DNA of 64,000 nucleotides from Noviherbaspirillum sp. UKPF54 (GTDB lineage Bacteria > Pseudomonadota > Gammaproteobacteria > Burkholderiales > Burkholderiaceae_D), in contig NZ_CP040128.1 of assembly GCF_007874125.1 (NCBI RefSeq), forward strand, positions 4,092,001 to 4,156,000, written 5' to 3'. The notes beneath the pieces are model-generated. The model did not search any database, was not told the DNA's origin, and worked only from the letters and a program-made list of their open reading frames with translations. How positions within the stretch are numbered: position 1 is the stretch's first letter; each line of letters opens with the position of its first letter. This document shows, one piece after another, positions 27,607 through 35,785 of this stretch. The position numbers and the translations under genes are program-made.

Positions 27607-28206
27607 ATGCACGATCTGTCCGATTTCAGCGCATCGCGCCGCTATACCGAGGCGCTCGCGGTCGCGCTGCATGAGCGCGATCCGTACACCAGCCTGCATT
27701 GCGACCGCGTCATTGCCTTGTCCATGGAACTGGGCGCCGCCTGCGACCTTTCCAGGAGCGAGCTGGGGATGCTGGCGGTGAGCGCGTCCTTCCACGACAT
27801 CGGCAAGATCGGCATTCCGGACCACGTACTGCGCAAGCCGGGCGGCTTTACGCCCGAGGAATGGGAAATCATGAAAACCCACCCGGCCCGCGGCGAGCGC
27901 ATCCTGCGCGCCACGCTGCTGCCGGACGCCGGCGCGATCGGCGCGGTAGTGCGGCATCACCATGAGCACTTCGACGGCAGCGGTTATCCGGACGGCTTGG
28001 CGCGGCAAGAGATCCCGCTGATGTCGCGCATCCTGTCGGTGGCCGACAGCTACGACGCGATGGCGTCGTCGCGCGTCTATCACCACAAGCGCACGCATGA
28101 TGAAATTCTCGCGGTGATGCACACCGAAGTCAGCAGCAAGTTCGATCCGTCGGTATTCGAACAGTTTGCGCGCGTCATCGAGCGCAGCGCGTCGCGCGCG
28201 CAATAG
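27607..28206 (+). CDS. HD-GYP domain phosphohydrolase
   Basis: 199 residues, a stand-alone HD-GYP domain: SLHCDRV (His), SASFHDIGKIGIPDHVL (HD plus GIP), MKTHPARGERIL, HHHEHFDGSGYPDGL (HH and GYP) and SVADSYDAMASSR. All metal-binding residues of active c-di-GMP phosphodiesterases are present. No receiver or sensor domain is attached, so it is either constitutive or regulated by a partner. GGGAG lies before ATG 27607 and a TAGAAT -10-like element is at 27521-27526. It would lower c-di-GMP, opposite to the diguanylate cyclase at 57922. Confidence 0.9.
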   Translation: MHDLSDFSASRRYTEALAVALHERDPYTSLHCDRVIALSMELGAACDLSRSELGMLAVSASFHDIGKIGIPDHVLRKPGGFTPEEWEIMKTHPARGERILRATLLPDAGAIGAVVRHHHEHFDGSGYPDGLARQEIPLMSRILSVADSYDAMASSRVYHHKRTHDEILAVMHTEVSSKFDPSVFEQFARVIERSASRAQ

Positions 28207-28232
28207 CAGCCACTCGGCCGCGCAATCGCCCG

Positions 28233-28499
28233 CTATTTCGCGCCTTTCGCATTCCCCAGCTGCTTTTCGAACGCGGCATCGAGCTTGCTGACCCTGACCT
28301 TCTTCTGCGGACCGGTCTTGTTCGCGAATTCCACGAATTCCTCCAGCGTCAGGTCGCCGCTGATCTTTTCCGGCGCGCCGCCGGGCGCCGCGCGCAACAG
28401 GTAAAAGAACCCGCTGGCGGTCATCCCCAGCGAATAGCGGTACTCGGTGTCGCGCGTGTTGAGCCGGGTGACGGCGGCGCTGGCTTTGGTGGATCTCAT
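28233..28499 (-). CDS. Small hypothetical protein
   Basis: 88 residues, basic, with no signal peptide or membrane segment. Its middle (EYRYSLGMTASGFFYLLRAAPGG) and second half (ISGDLTLEEFVEFANKTGPQKKV) suggest a small alpha/beta fold. I do not recognise the family. CGAGG precedes the ATG at 28499 at workable distance and codon use is like that of neighbours, which supports a real gene. It converges on the HD-GYP gene 26 bases away. Confidence 0.55.
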   Translation of the reverse strand: MRSTKASAAVTRLNTRDTEYRYSLGMTASGFFYLLRAAPGGAPEKISGDLTLEEFVEFANKTGPQKKVRVSKLDAAFEKQLGNAKGAK

Positions 28500-28910
28500 C
28501 GGTGGGCCTCGTGTCCGATATGCATGATGTTGACGGCGGCGTGTGCATTTCGTTCATCGCCCCATCCTTGGCCGCCGTGTCATCGTGATGTCATTTGCTC
28601 AAGGCAATATGCCGGCAGTCACAATTATCCCAAGGGTGGCTTTTTCGCCCGTCGCCGCAAGGCGCACGGGCTTTTTCTCATGGCATGGCGCAACGTTGTC
28701 GTGCCATTACAACACATTGACGACCATTTCCCAAGGTCATCAGATTGTCATGTTCGCTAGGTAAAGTCCTCCTCGATTTGTTTTCCTTATTGGAAAGTAA
28801 ATACGCGAAAGACACTTGATGTCGAGTGTGCGCAAGTGGCGGCCGGCTTCCGCGAAAAATCCGGCCGGCGCCTGCTCCTTCCTGGTTTAACTCACATGGA
28901 ACTTCAAACA
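28500..28910. other. 411-bp intergenic region upstream of the porin
   Basis: No convincing gene. It holds a strong plus-strand terminator at 28647-28676 and, from about 28700, the presumed promoter and leader of the porin gene (AT-rich stretch 28775-28805). Short open frames here lack ribosome binding sites and family-like sequence. Confidence 0.5.
28647..28676 (+). terminator. Rho-independent terminator without an obvious upstream gene
   Basis: A stem GCCCGT-CGCC with a GCAA tetraloop pairs with GGCG-C-ACGGGC (one bulged C) at 28647-28671, followed by TTTTT. On the plus strand the nearest upstream gene ends 440 bases before (HD-GYP, 28206), so the terminated transcript may be a small RNA or a long 3' UTR. 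Confidence 0.6.
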
Positions 28911-29915
28911 ATGAAAAAATCGCTCGTCTCCCTCGCCGTGCTGGCTGCCTTCGCAGGCGCCGCTTCCGCACAGACCAACATTACCGTCTATGGCGTGGCC
29001 GACGCCGCCATCAGCTACAAGGATAACGGTAAAGCAACTGATTCCAAGACCTGGGCCGTCGACAGCGGTCAGCTGTCGGGCAGTCGCCTGGGCTTCAAGG
29101 GCAGCGAAGACCTCGGCGGTGGCTTGTCCGCCATCTTCACGCTGGAAAACGGCTTCACCATCGATGACGGCCAGCAAGCCCAAGGCCGCCTGTTCGGCCG
29201 CCAAGCCTTCGTCGGCTTGCAGGGCGGATTCGGCGCCGTCAAGCTCGGTCGCCAGTACAACCCGATCCGTGTCGCGGTCGAAGGCATCGACCCGTTCCGC
29301 CTTGCCATGGGCAGCTGGGCCAAGAATGTGTTCAGCCTGTATGACGAACGCGCCGACAACACCATCAACTACACCAGCGCCAACTTCGGCGGCTTTACTG
29401 GCCAACTGGCCTACAGCTTCGGCGAGAACGCCACCGGCACCTCCATCGGCCGTCAGCTGGGCTTGTCCGGTACTTACGCCAACGGCCCGCTCACCGCGGT
29501 CCTGGCTTACCACAACCAGAACCTGACGGCTGGCACCGCTCCTGCCCAGACGGACGCAGGCTCGGCCAAGACCACCCTGTTGGGCGGCACCTACAACTTC
29601 GGCCCTGCGACCCTGCACGCCGGCTACGCCTGGGACAAGGGCAATCCGGCCACCGGCGCCGACAACCTCGACAACCGCGACTGGATGCTGGGCGCATCCG
29701 CTCCGGTCGGCGGCGCCGGCACCGTGCTGGCGTCCTACATGAAGCGCGACGACCGCCTGGCGACCAACCAGGACGTCAAGCAGTGGGCGCTGGGCTACAC
29801 GCACGCGCTGTCCAAGCGCACCACGCTGTACACCCTGTTCAACCACATCGACCGCGAAAACGTCACGCCGTCCACCACCAAGCAGTTCAGCGTCGGCATG
29901 CGCCACACGTTCTGA
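28911..29915 (+). CDS. Gram-negative outer-membrane porin (porin_4/OmpC-like)
   Basis: 334 residues. The signal peptide is MKKSLVSLAVLAAFAGAASAQ. The mature sequence begins TNITVYGVADAAISY and ends FSVGMRHTF, the typical start and C-terminal aromatic anchor of betaproteobacterial 16-strand porins. SGSRLGFKGSEDLGGGLSAIFTLENGF and GRQAFVGLQGGFGAVKLGRQ are family hallmarks. It forms a trimeric diffusion channel for small hydrophilic solutes. Codon use is strongly biased, so high expression is likely. The ATG at 28911 is chosen because the signal peptide starts there. Confidence 0.95.
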   Translation: MKKSLVSLAVLAAFAGAASAQTNITVYGVADAAISYKDNGKATDSKTWAVDSGQLSGSRLGFKGSEDLGGGLSAIFTLENGFTIDDGQQAQGRLFGRQAFVGLQGGFGAVKLGRQYNPIRVAVEGIDPFRLAMGSWAKNVFSLYDERADNTINYTSANFGGFTGQLAYSFGENATGTSIGRQLGLSGTYANGPLTAVLAYHNQNLTAGTAPAQTDAGSAKTTLLGGTYNFGPATLHAGYAWDKGNPATGADNLDNRDWMLGASAPVGGAGTVLASYMKRDDRLATNQDVKQWALGYTHALSKRTTLYTLFNHIDRENVTPSTTKQFSVGMRHTF

Positions 29916-29950
29916 GCGCGCCCGGCTTCGGGCCGGAAAACGTTTGACAA

Positions 29951-29974
29951 ACGGGGCTCGTGCGCGAGCCCCGT
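29951..29974 (+). terminator. Hairpin downstream of the porin gene
   Basis: ACGGGGCTCG and CGAGCCCCGT form a perfect 10-bp stem around TGCG, 36 bases after the porin stop, followed by a mixed GT-rich tail. It probably ends the porin transcript. Confidence 0.6.
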
Positions 29975-30064
29975 TGTCGTTCGGCGCCCTCCGGTTGACA
30001 TTGCCCGGCGCCTGGTCCATGCTCTCGTGCCTTGCCATCCCCCATCTGACGAGGAGCAGCGAAC

Positions 30065-30274
30065 GTGACCACCGACGAGCGTCTGATCGACATCGAAATC
30101 AAGCTGGCGCGCCAGGACGACCTGGTCGAGACCCTGAACCAGACGGTCTACCGGCAGCAAAAGAAGATCGACGAGCTCGAAGCGCTGTGCACGGCGCTGG
30201 CGCGGCACGTGAAGGATTTGCGCGAAGCGGCCAGCGAACGCGGCCCCGCGCATGAACGACCACCGCATTATTGA
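30065..30274 (+). CDS. slyX: SlyX family protein
   Basis: 69 residues: ERLIDIEIKLARQDDLVETLNQTVYRQQKKIDEL is the SlyX coiled-coil signature, ending in the usual PPHY. SlyX is a small cytoplasmic coiled-coil protein of unknown function, often present in Proteobacteria. The start is GTG 30065 behind GAGGAG. The DUF2288 gene begins at its stop, so the two form a small operon. Confidence 0.9.
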   Translation: MTTDERLIDIEIKLARQDDLVETLNQTVYRQQKKIDELEALCTALARHVKDLREAASERGPAHERPPHY

Positions 30275-30278
30275 TGCC

Positions 30279-30587
30279 ATGAGCGATACCGACCAAGACT
30301 TACTGCGCGCCAAAATCAATGGCGAAACCGCACGCTTCCAGTGGAAGGAGCTGCAGCGCTTCTTCGCGGCGGGCACCGTGATCGCGGTGGGCACCGGGCT
30401 GGACCTGGTGGAAGTGGCGATGTCCATCGCCAACGACGACAAGGACGCCGTGGCGCGCTGGATGGGCGAGGGGCGCCTTGGCAAGGTCAGCGACGAACAG
30501 GCCGGCGCCTGGCTCGACGCCGACATGGCGTTGTGGACGGTGGTGGTCAAGCCGTGGATTCTGGTGCAGCAGGACAAGGCGCACTAA
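30279..30587 (+). CDS. DUF2288 family protein
   Basis: About 102 residues. TARFQWKELQRFFAAGTVIAVGTGLDLVEVAMSIANDD and WMGEGRLGKVSDEQAGAWL are typical of DUF2288, a small family of unknown function found beside slyX in related bacteria. Start ATG 30279 follows the slyX stop by four bases; an ATG at 30252 would overlap slyX and is an alternative. There is no signal peptide. Confidence 0.8.
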   Translation: MSDTDQDLLRAKINGETARFQWKELQRFFAAGTVIAVGTGLDLVEVAMSIANDDKDAVARWMGEGRLGKVSDEQAGAWLDADMALWTVVVKPWILVQQDKAH

Positions 30588-30698
30588 CCAGTGCCGTGCC
30601 CGCCGGCGGCACGGTAGAATGACGGTTCGTGCCCGGCACGACATGGCTTCGCCTTCACCTTCACCGTCATTCCTCCGTATCGCTTCCGCAGTATTTTC

Positions 30699-31118
30699 AT
30701 GTCCAGCAAAGTTGCACGCGACAACAACCTGATTGTCTATTCCCTGCTTTTCGTCTCGTTCGTGCTGGTCGCCGGCTATGCCGGCGCCTGGTGGTACCGC
30801 CAGCACATGGAGCGCCTGCGCGGCCAGGTCGCGTATTCACCGCCGCTGGAAGTCGCCGTCAGCAACGACGATTACAGCATGGCCGCGACCCTGTCGCTCA
30901 AGACCAGCGCGGCCGACAGCGACTGGGCGCAGCAAACCAGGCGCGTGCTCGAAGAACTCGCTCGCGAGCGCCTGAACGATGCCGATCCTAAGCGGCTGCT
31001 GGCGCCCAACGGCCTGAAGGCGTGGCAGGAGGCGCTGCGCAACGAGAGCAATGCCCGGCTTCACACCGACAAGGTGCAGGAAGTGCTGGTCACCGACTTC
31101 GTGTTCTCTGCCTTGTAA
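30699..31118 (+). CDS. Single-pass membrane protein, FliL-like
   Basis: 139 residues with one N-terminal membrane helix (LIVYSLLFVSFVLVAGYAGAWW) and a periplasmic domain. The C-terminal pattern, KRLLAPNGLKAWQEALRN...VQEVLVTDFVFSAL, resembles the end of FliL proteins (a stress-sensing flagellar stator-associated family, SPFH-like fold). No flagellar gene is nearby, so an orphan FliL-like role is only suggested. A TAGAAT -10-like element is at 30615-30620. The ATG at 30699 is the first reasonable start. Confidence 0.55.
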   Translation: MSSKVARDNNLIVYSLLFVSFVLVAGYAGAWWYRQHMERLRGQVAYSPPLEVAVSNDDYSMAATLSLKTSAADSDWAQQTRRVLEELARERLNDADPKRLLAPNGLKAWQEALRNESNARLHTDKVQEVLVTDFVFSAL

Positions 31119-31133
31119 AAACGTCAGAGCTTT

Positions 31134-32039
31134 TCAGCCGCGCAGCCGGTTGTGCACCGCCGTGGCGGCGATCGCCGCCTGTCCCATCGCGACCGTGATC
31201 TGGTTGAGCCCGGCGACGACGTCGCCGGCGGCGTACAGCCCATCCACCGAGGTCTGCTGGTGATCGTCGACCAGCAGTTCGCCGTTGTCGGTGCAGCGCG
31301 CGCCGAGCGTCTGCGCCAGTCCCGAGTTGACCAGCGTGCCCAGCGCCGCATACACCATGTCGAAGTGTTCGAGCCGGCCGTTGTCGAGCCATACCGTCAT
31401 TGCGCCGCGCTCGTCGAACGTCAGGCGCGTCACCGCGTGCGGTACCGAGCGCACCGAGGAGCGCGCCAGCCGCACGCGTTCCTCGTCGCTCATGCGCAGT
31501 TCGCCGCGCAGGGCGAACAGGCTCACGTCGCGTGTGAAGTGGTTCAGGAACAGCGCTTCGGCCAGCCCGCTCGTGTCGCGCCCGAGCACCGCGACTTTCT
31601 TGTCGATCGCTTCGTAGCCGTCGCAGATCGGGCAGTAGCGCACGCAGCCCTGGGCCACGGCGCGCCTGACGTCCGGCAGGCCGGGCTCGACATCCTGCAC
31701 GCCGGTGGCCAGCACGACCGTGCGCGCGTGCCATCGGCTGCGCTCGCTTGCCACCGCAAAGCAGCCATCGTCGCGCCGCTCGATGCGCTCGGCCACGCCG
31801 GTGACGACGTTGGTGCCATAGTGCGCGGCCTGCGCGCGCAGCCGCTGCAGGATGTCGCCGCCGTGAATGCCGCCGGCAAAGCCCGGATAGTTGTGTGACG
31901 TCGGAATCGTCAGCAGGCGGCTGGCGCCGGAGTCGATGACGATCACGCGGCGCCGAAAGCGCGCCAGGTAAATGGCGCAGGTCAGGCCGGCGGCGCCGGC
32001 GCCGACGACGATGCAGTCCAGTGGCGCGGGCTGTGCCAA
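31134..32039 (-). CDS. Thioredoxin-reductase-like FAD/NAD(P) oxidoreductase
   Basis: 301 residues. The FAD motif is IVVGAGAAGLTCAIYLARFRR near residue 10; the redox-active dithiol is CPICD at about residue 135, where TrxB has CATCD; the second FAD motif is SVDGLYAAGDVV. The NAD(P) motif between them (VAVLGRDTSGLAEALFLN) is degenerate relative to GxGxxA. It probably reduces a thioredoxin-like partner or acts as a ferredoxin/bacilliredoxin-type reductase; the partner is not encoded nearby. No unusual features in translation signals. Confidence 0.85.
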   Translation of the reverse strand: MAQPAPLDCIVVGAGAAGLTCAIYLARFRRRVIVIDSGASRLLTIPTSHNYPGFAGGIHGGDILQRLRAQAAHYGTNVVTGVAERIERRDDGCFAVASERSRWHARTVVLATGVQDVEPGLPDVRRAVAQGCVRYCPICDGYEAIDKKVAVLGRDTSGLAEALFLNHFTRDVSLFALRGELRMSDEERVRLARSSVRSVPHAVTRLTFDERGAMTVWLDNGRLEHFDMVYAALGTLVNSGLAQTLGARCTDNGELLVDDHQQTSVDGLYAAGDVVAGLNQITVAMGQAAIAATAVHNRLRG

Positions 32040-32084
32040 GAGTTATCCTTCCTTTGCGCCGGTCTTAATCCCGCCTGACGCACC

Positions 32085-32522
32085 TTAACGCCGCTGCTGC
32101 GGCTGCCCGGAGCGGCGTGGCTGGCGCGGCGTTCCCTGCGGATGCTCGGAACGTTCCACGTCGGGTTCCTCGTCCGGGCCGGCGGTCTCGATATGGTCGG
32201 TGTCGATGTCGTTTCCCATCTCGATGTCGGAGTCGCGTCCGGCCGTGGCCCGTTCGCCGGTGCCGCGCGAATCGGTATCGCTGTCGAGGTCGGCGTCGCC
32301 GATGTCCGGGCCGGCGCTCATGTCGCGGCGGCCGCTGTCCGGGTCTTCATACGTGCCCTTGTCCAGGCCGATGTCGGCCTCGTCCGGCCAGCGCAGGCCG
32401 CCCTGGACGTCGCTGCCGGTGTCGGAAGTGTCGCTCGGGCCGAGCGCGCCGGTGCCGTGCCCCTTGCCGAGCTGACGGTCGCGTTCGGGGCTGTGGTCGG
32501 GGTCCAAAGTGCTGGTTGCCAT
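32085..32522 (-). CDS. Acidic, probably disordered protein
   Basis: 145 residues, very rich in Asp, Glu, Gly, Ser and Arg, with runs such as DIGDADLDSDTDSRGTGER and HIETAGPDEEPDVER. There is no signal peptide, cysteine or predicted fold, so it is likely an intrinsically disordered hydrophilin-like protein. AGGAG lies ahead of ATG 32522. Such proteins often accompany stress genes, but I do not recognise the family. It faces the Lys/Ala-rich exported protein at 32871. Confidence 0.6.
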   Translation of the reverse strand: MATSTLDPDHSPERDRQLGKGHGTGALGPSDTSDTGSDVQGGLRWPDEADIGLDKGTYEDPDSGRRDMSAGPDIGDADLDSDTDSRGTGERATAGRDSDIEMGNDIDTDHIETAGPDEEPDVERSEHPQGTPRQPRRSGQPQQRR

Positions 32523-32870
32523 GATGTGCTCCTGGGTTTGCCGGCATCCTGCGTGCGGGATGCCGCCGCGTTCTCCGGCATATCGAAGCAATATGCATGC
32601 CCCTGCCTTGGTGCTGGATGCGTTGCCGACATGACAGGATACGTCGCACCAGCGTCCGGAGTGGCGGCGCGGCAACTGTGTAAAGGGGTGTAACGGCGCG
32701 GCGGCCATGCCGCAAGCGAGGGGGCGGATGACTGAAAGGATTTGTTACTTGTTTGTCAGTTTCGCTTGCAATTCCGGACGGCGGTGCCGGAACCATGCGA
32801 TTGTCGGCTTTGTCATTTTGATACGTGCCGGCGTGCCGCGCCGGATTTTCCCTTTTTTACAGGAGAACGT
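32523..32870. other. 348-bp divergent intergenic region
   Basis: Promoter region of the divergent pair 32522 (minus) and 32871 (plus). I see no repeat or RNA structure of note; short open frames crossing it appear to be extensions of the two genes. Confidence 0.4.
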
Positions 32871-33245
32871 ATGACGAAACTGCAAAAACTCTTGCTGGGC
32901 TGCACCATTGCCGCCCTCACCAATCTCGCTTACGCACAATCGACCGGCTCGTCCGCCGCCGAGCAGCCAGCAACCGGCGCCGCCGCCTCCGGTGCTGCGA
33001 CCGGTTCGACCACCGGCAGCACCGATCCCTTTGTCCAGCGGCGCGAAGCAAACAAGCAGGCCAAGGACGAGTACAAGATGAAGACGAAGGCCGCCAAGGA
33101 AGAGTACAAGGCAGCCAAGAAAGCGGCCAAGGACGATTACAAGGCCGCGAAGAAGGATTCGCAAGCCGAACTGAAGGCGTCCGGCGCGACGTCGGCCGCC
33201 ACCCAGCGCATGGACGGCAAGGAAATGGAAAGCTCGGGCAAGTAA
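32871..33245 (+). CDS. Exported Lys/Ala-rich repeat protein
   Basis: 124 residues. The signal peptide MTKLQKLLLGCTIAALTNLAYAQ is followed by a Gly/Ser/Thr/Ala linker and three or four imperfect repeats of the form KxxYKAAKKAAKDD (residues about 62-100). The repeat is highly basic and should form a helix able to bind anionic surface polymers, LPS or nucleic acid; this is inference. CAGGAG precedes ATG 32871 and a strong terminator follows at 33275. Similar small proteins occur in related genomes, but without known role as far as I recall. Confidence 0.65.
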   Translation: MTKLQKLLLGCTIAALTNLAYAQSTGSSAAEQPATGAAASGAATGSTTGSTDPFVQRREANKQAKDEYKMKTKAAKEEYKAAKKAAKDDYKAAKKDSQAELKASGATSAATQRMDGKEMESSGK

Positions 33246-33274
33246 GCCGCCGGGCAGTAGTCTCCGACATGGTC

Positions 33275-33309
33275 AGCGCCATCGCTCCAGCGGTGGCGCT
33301 GTTTTTTTA
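33275..33309 (+). terminator. Rho-independent terminator
   Basis: AGCGCCA and TGGCGCT pair at 33275-33300 with an inner CGCT/AGCG stem, followed by TTTTTTT at 33302-33308. It ends the transcript of the 32871 gene and lies just ahead of dinB. Confidence 0.85.
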
Positions 33310-33365
33310 TGGCGCGGCGCCAAGCGGCTACAATGAACAGCCTCGTTGTTCATGCCTGCGCCCCC

Positions 33366-34445
33366 GTGACGTCCTCCCTGCGAAAGATCATCCACTGCGA
33401 CTGCGACTGCTTTTACGCGGCGGTGGAGATGCGCGACGATCCGTCCTTGCGCGGCAAGCCGCTGGCCGTCGGCGGCCGGCCCGAGCAGCGCGGCGTGGTG
33501 GCTACCTGCAATTACGAGGCGCGCCGTTTCGGCGTGCGCTCCGCCATGGCCATGTCGCAGGCGCTGGCGCGCTGTCCCGACCTGATCGTGCTGCCGCCGG
33601 CAATGGACAAGTACCGCGCCGCGTCGCGCCAGATCCTGGCGATCTACCGCGACTACACCGAGCTGGTCGAGCCGCTGTCGCTCGATGAAGCCTATCTGGA
33701 CGTGACCGGCGCGCCGCACTTCAAGGGCAGCGCCACCCTCATCGCGCAGGACATCCGCGCGCGCATCGCCGCCACCGTCGGCATCACCGCCTCCGCCGGC
33801 ATCGCGCCCAACAAGTTCCTGGCCAAGATCGCCAGCGACTGGAACAAGCCCAACGGCCAGTTCGTGATCCGACCGCAGGACGTCGACGCCTTCGTGGCCG
33901 AGCTGCCGGTCGATAAGCTGTTCGGCGTCGGCCGCGTCACCGCCGCCAAGCTCAACAAGCTCGGCGCTTACACCTGCGCCGACCTGCGCGGCTGGTCGAT
34001 GCTCGAACTGCAGCACCATTTCGGCAAGTTCGGCGCCAGCCTGTACGGCCTGTGCCGCGGCATCGACCGGCGCGAAGTCGATCCCAGCAGCGAACGCAAG
34101 TCGGTCAGCGTGGAAGAAACCTATGTCACCGATCTGCCCGACCTCGACGCCTGCCGGCGCGAGCTGGCGGCGCTGATCGAGATGCTGGTCAAGCGCGTGC
34201 GGCGCGTCGATGCCGAGCGCCATATCCATAAACTGTTCGTGAAGATCCGCTTCGACAATTTCCGCCGCACGACGGCCGAGTGCGTGAGCGCCGGCATCGA
34301 CGCCGAGCAGTGCGGCACGCTGCTGGACACGGCGTGGCAGCGCGGCCGGCGGCCGGTGCGCCTGCTGGGCGTGGGAGTGCGCCTGGAGGAGGAAGACGAT
34401 ACGCTGCAGCTGGGCTTGTTCGCCACGCAGGCATCCGAACCCTGA
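33366..34445 (+). CDS. dinB: DNA polymerase IV (Y-family)
   Basis: About 359 residues. Motifs: IIHCDCDCFYAAVEMRDDP (catalytic Asp), YEARRFGVRSAMAM, SLDEAYLDVTG (catalytic Asp-Glu), GIAPNKFLAKIASDWNKP, the HhH segment LFGVGRVTAAKLNKLG and a little-finger domain to the end. It performs error-prone translesion synthesis after DNA damage. A -10-like TACAAT at 33329-33334 overlaps the upstream ATG at 33333, so GTG 33366 is favoured as start; ATG 33333 remains possible. No SOS box was identified by eye. Confidence 0.93.
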   Translation: MTSSLRKIIHCDCDCFYAAVEMRDDPSLRGKPLAVGGRPEQRGVVATCNYEARRFGVRSAMAMSQALARCPDLIVLPPAMDKYRAASRQILAIYRDYTELVEPLSLDEAYLDVTGAPHFKGSATLIAQDIRARIAATVGITASAGIAPNKFLAKIASDWNKPNGQFVIRPQDVDAFVAELPVDKLFGVGRVTAAKLNKLGAYTCADLRGWSMLELQHHFGKFGASLYGLCRGIDRREVDPSSERKSVSVEETYVTDLPDLDACRRELAALIEMLVKRVRRVDAERHIHKLFVKIRFDNFRRTTAECVSAGIDAEQCGTLLDTAWQRGRRPVRLLGVGVRLEEEDDTLQLGLFATQASEP

Positions 34446-34561
34446 GCGGTGGCCTTCCCGGCGCGCCTGCCGCACATGGACGGATAGGCGTTTCTGCAAC
34501 ATATTCCGCGCGCTGGTAAGCGCGCACAGCCTGTAGAATGAGTGCTTTTTGCGCGCCCGCC

Positions 34562-35473
34562 ATGTGGTTCAAGAACCTTCAGATTTACCGCCTCACCGCC
34601 CCCTGGACATTGTCTGCCGAACAACTGGAAGCCAGCCTCGCGCCGCAAGCGTACGTGCCGGGTTCGAGCCTGGAAATGCAGACCCAGGGCTGGACCTCGC
34701 CGCGCGACAACGGGATGCTGGTGCATACCGTCAACCGCCAGCTGCTGCTGCAGCTGTGCACCGAAAAGAAGCTCCTGCCCTCGACCGTGGTCAACCAGGT
34801 CACCAAGGCGCGCGCCGCCGAGCTGGAAGAGCAGCAGGGCTTCAAGCCGGGCAAGAAACAGATGAAGGAATTGAAGGAGCAGGTCACCGATGAGCTGCTG
34901 CCGCGCGCCTTTTCCATCCAGCGCAGCACGCGCGTGTGGATCGACCCGGTCAACGGCTGGCTGGTGATCGACGCGGCTTCCAGCGCGCGCGCCGACGAAG
35001 TGTTCAAGCTCTTGCTCAAGTCGCTGGAAAGCCTGCCGTTCGCCGCGCTGCGCACTGAGCGCTCGCCGCTGTCGGCCATGACCGACTGGCTGGCCGCCGA
35101 CGAGGCGCCCGGCGGCTTCACAGTCGACCAGGACACCGAACTGCGCGCCACAGGCGAGGGCAAGGCGACCGTGCGCTACGTGCGCCATACGCTCGAAGCC
35201 GACGACGTGCGCCGGCATATCGCCGCCGGCAAGCAGTGCACGCGGCTGGCGCTGACCTGGAGCGATCGCGTGTCCTTCGTGCTGACCGAGTCGCTCGCGG
35301 TCAAGCGCGTCGCGCCGCTGGACGTGTTGAAGGAAAATGCCGACTCCTCGATGCAGAACGAGGACGAACGCTTCGACACCGATTTCGCGCTGATGACCGG
35401 CGAACTGGCCAAGCTGATGGCCGACCTGGTGCAGGCATTGGGCGGGGAAGAGCAGCAGAAGAAGGCGGCGTAA
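34562..35473 (+). CDS. rdgC: Recombination-associated protein RdgC
   Basis: 303 residues starting [12 protein letters not shown], the family hallmark. Further family segments are [33 protein letters not shown] and [16 protein letters not shown]. RdgC forms a ring dimer around double-stranded DNA and limits RecA activity; it sits on the nucleoid. The ATG at 34562 is certain from homology. A TAGAAT -10-like element is at 34534-34539. It ends in a bidirectional terminator shared with tRNA-Asp. Confidence 0.95.
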   Translation: MWFKNLQIYRLTAPWTLSAEQLEASLAPQAYVPGSSLEMQTQGWTSPRDNGMLVHTVNRQLLLQLCTEKKLLPSTVVNQVTKARAAELEEQQGFKPGKKQMKELKEQVTDELLPRAFSIQRSTRVWIDPVNGWLVIDAASSARADEVFKLLLKSLESLPFAALRTERSPLSAMTDWLAADEAPGGFTVDQDTELRATGEGKATVRYVRHTLEADDVRRHIAAGKQCTRLALTWSDRVSFVLTESLAVKRVAPLDVLKENADSSMQNEDERFDTDFALMTGELAKLMADLVQALGGEEQQKKAA

Positions 35474-35546
35474 TCGCGCCTGCTCCGTGGCCGGGATGGC
35501 TTGCGAGCCATCCCGTGGAACGCCGAGCGGGGAAGTGAAGGCGAAA

Positions 35547-35576
35547 AAAAAGACGAGCCCGAAAGCTCGTCTTTTT
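35547..35576. terminator. Bidirectional Rho-independent terminator
   Basis: AAAAAGACGAGC at 35547-35558 pairs perfectly with GCTCGTCTTTTT at 35565-35576 around a six-base loop, with A-run and T-run on opposite sides. It serves rdgC on the plus strand and tRNA-Asp on the minus strand. Confidence 0.9.
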
Positions 35577-35580
35577 ATTT

Positions 35581-35657
35581 TGGCGGAGTGGACGGGACTC
35601 GAACCCGCGACCCCCGGCGTGACAGGCCGGTATTCTAACCGACTGAACTACCACTCC
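35581..35657 (-). tRNA. tRNA-Asp (GTC)
   Basis: 77 bases with encoded CCA (TGG at 35581-35583 on the plus strand). The acceptor stem is GGAGTGG/CCACTCC, the anticodon loop CTGTCAC gives GTC, and the T-arm GCGGGTTCGAGTCCCGT is canonical. Single gene; the terminator follows at once. Confidence 0.97.
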
Positions 35658-35785
35658 TGAAAACTGCTCATGCCCGTTGCCGGACACGCGACGTTTGTCA
35701 CCACGTCTGAAGGGGCCGAAGTGTACAGGAGTTTCCGCGTTTTGGCTAGTACAATGCAAAAAGTCCACCCATATGCAGGTCCGCC

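Noticed and set aside
28524..28764. Two overlapping short open frames upstream of the porin
   Set aside because: They run through a terminator hairpin and have no supporting signals.
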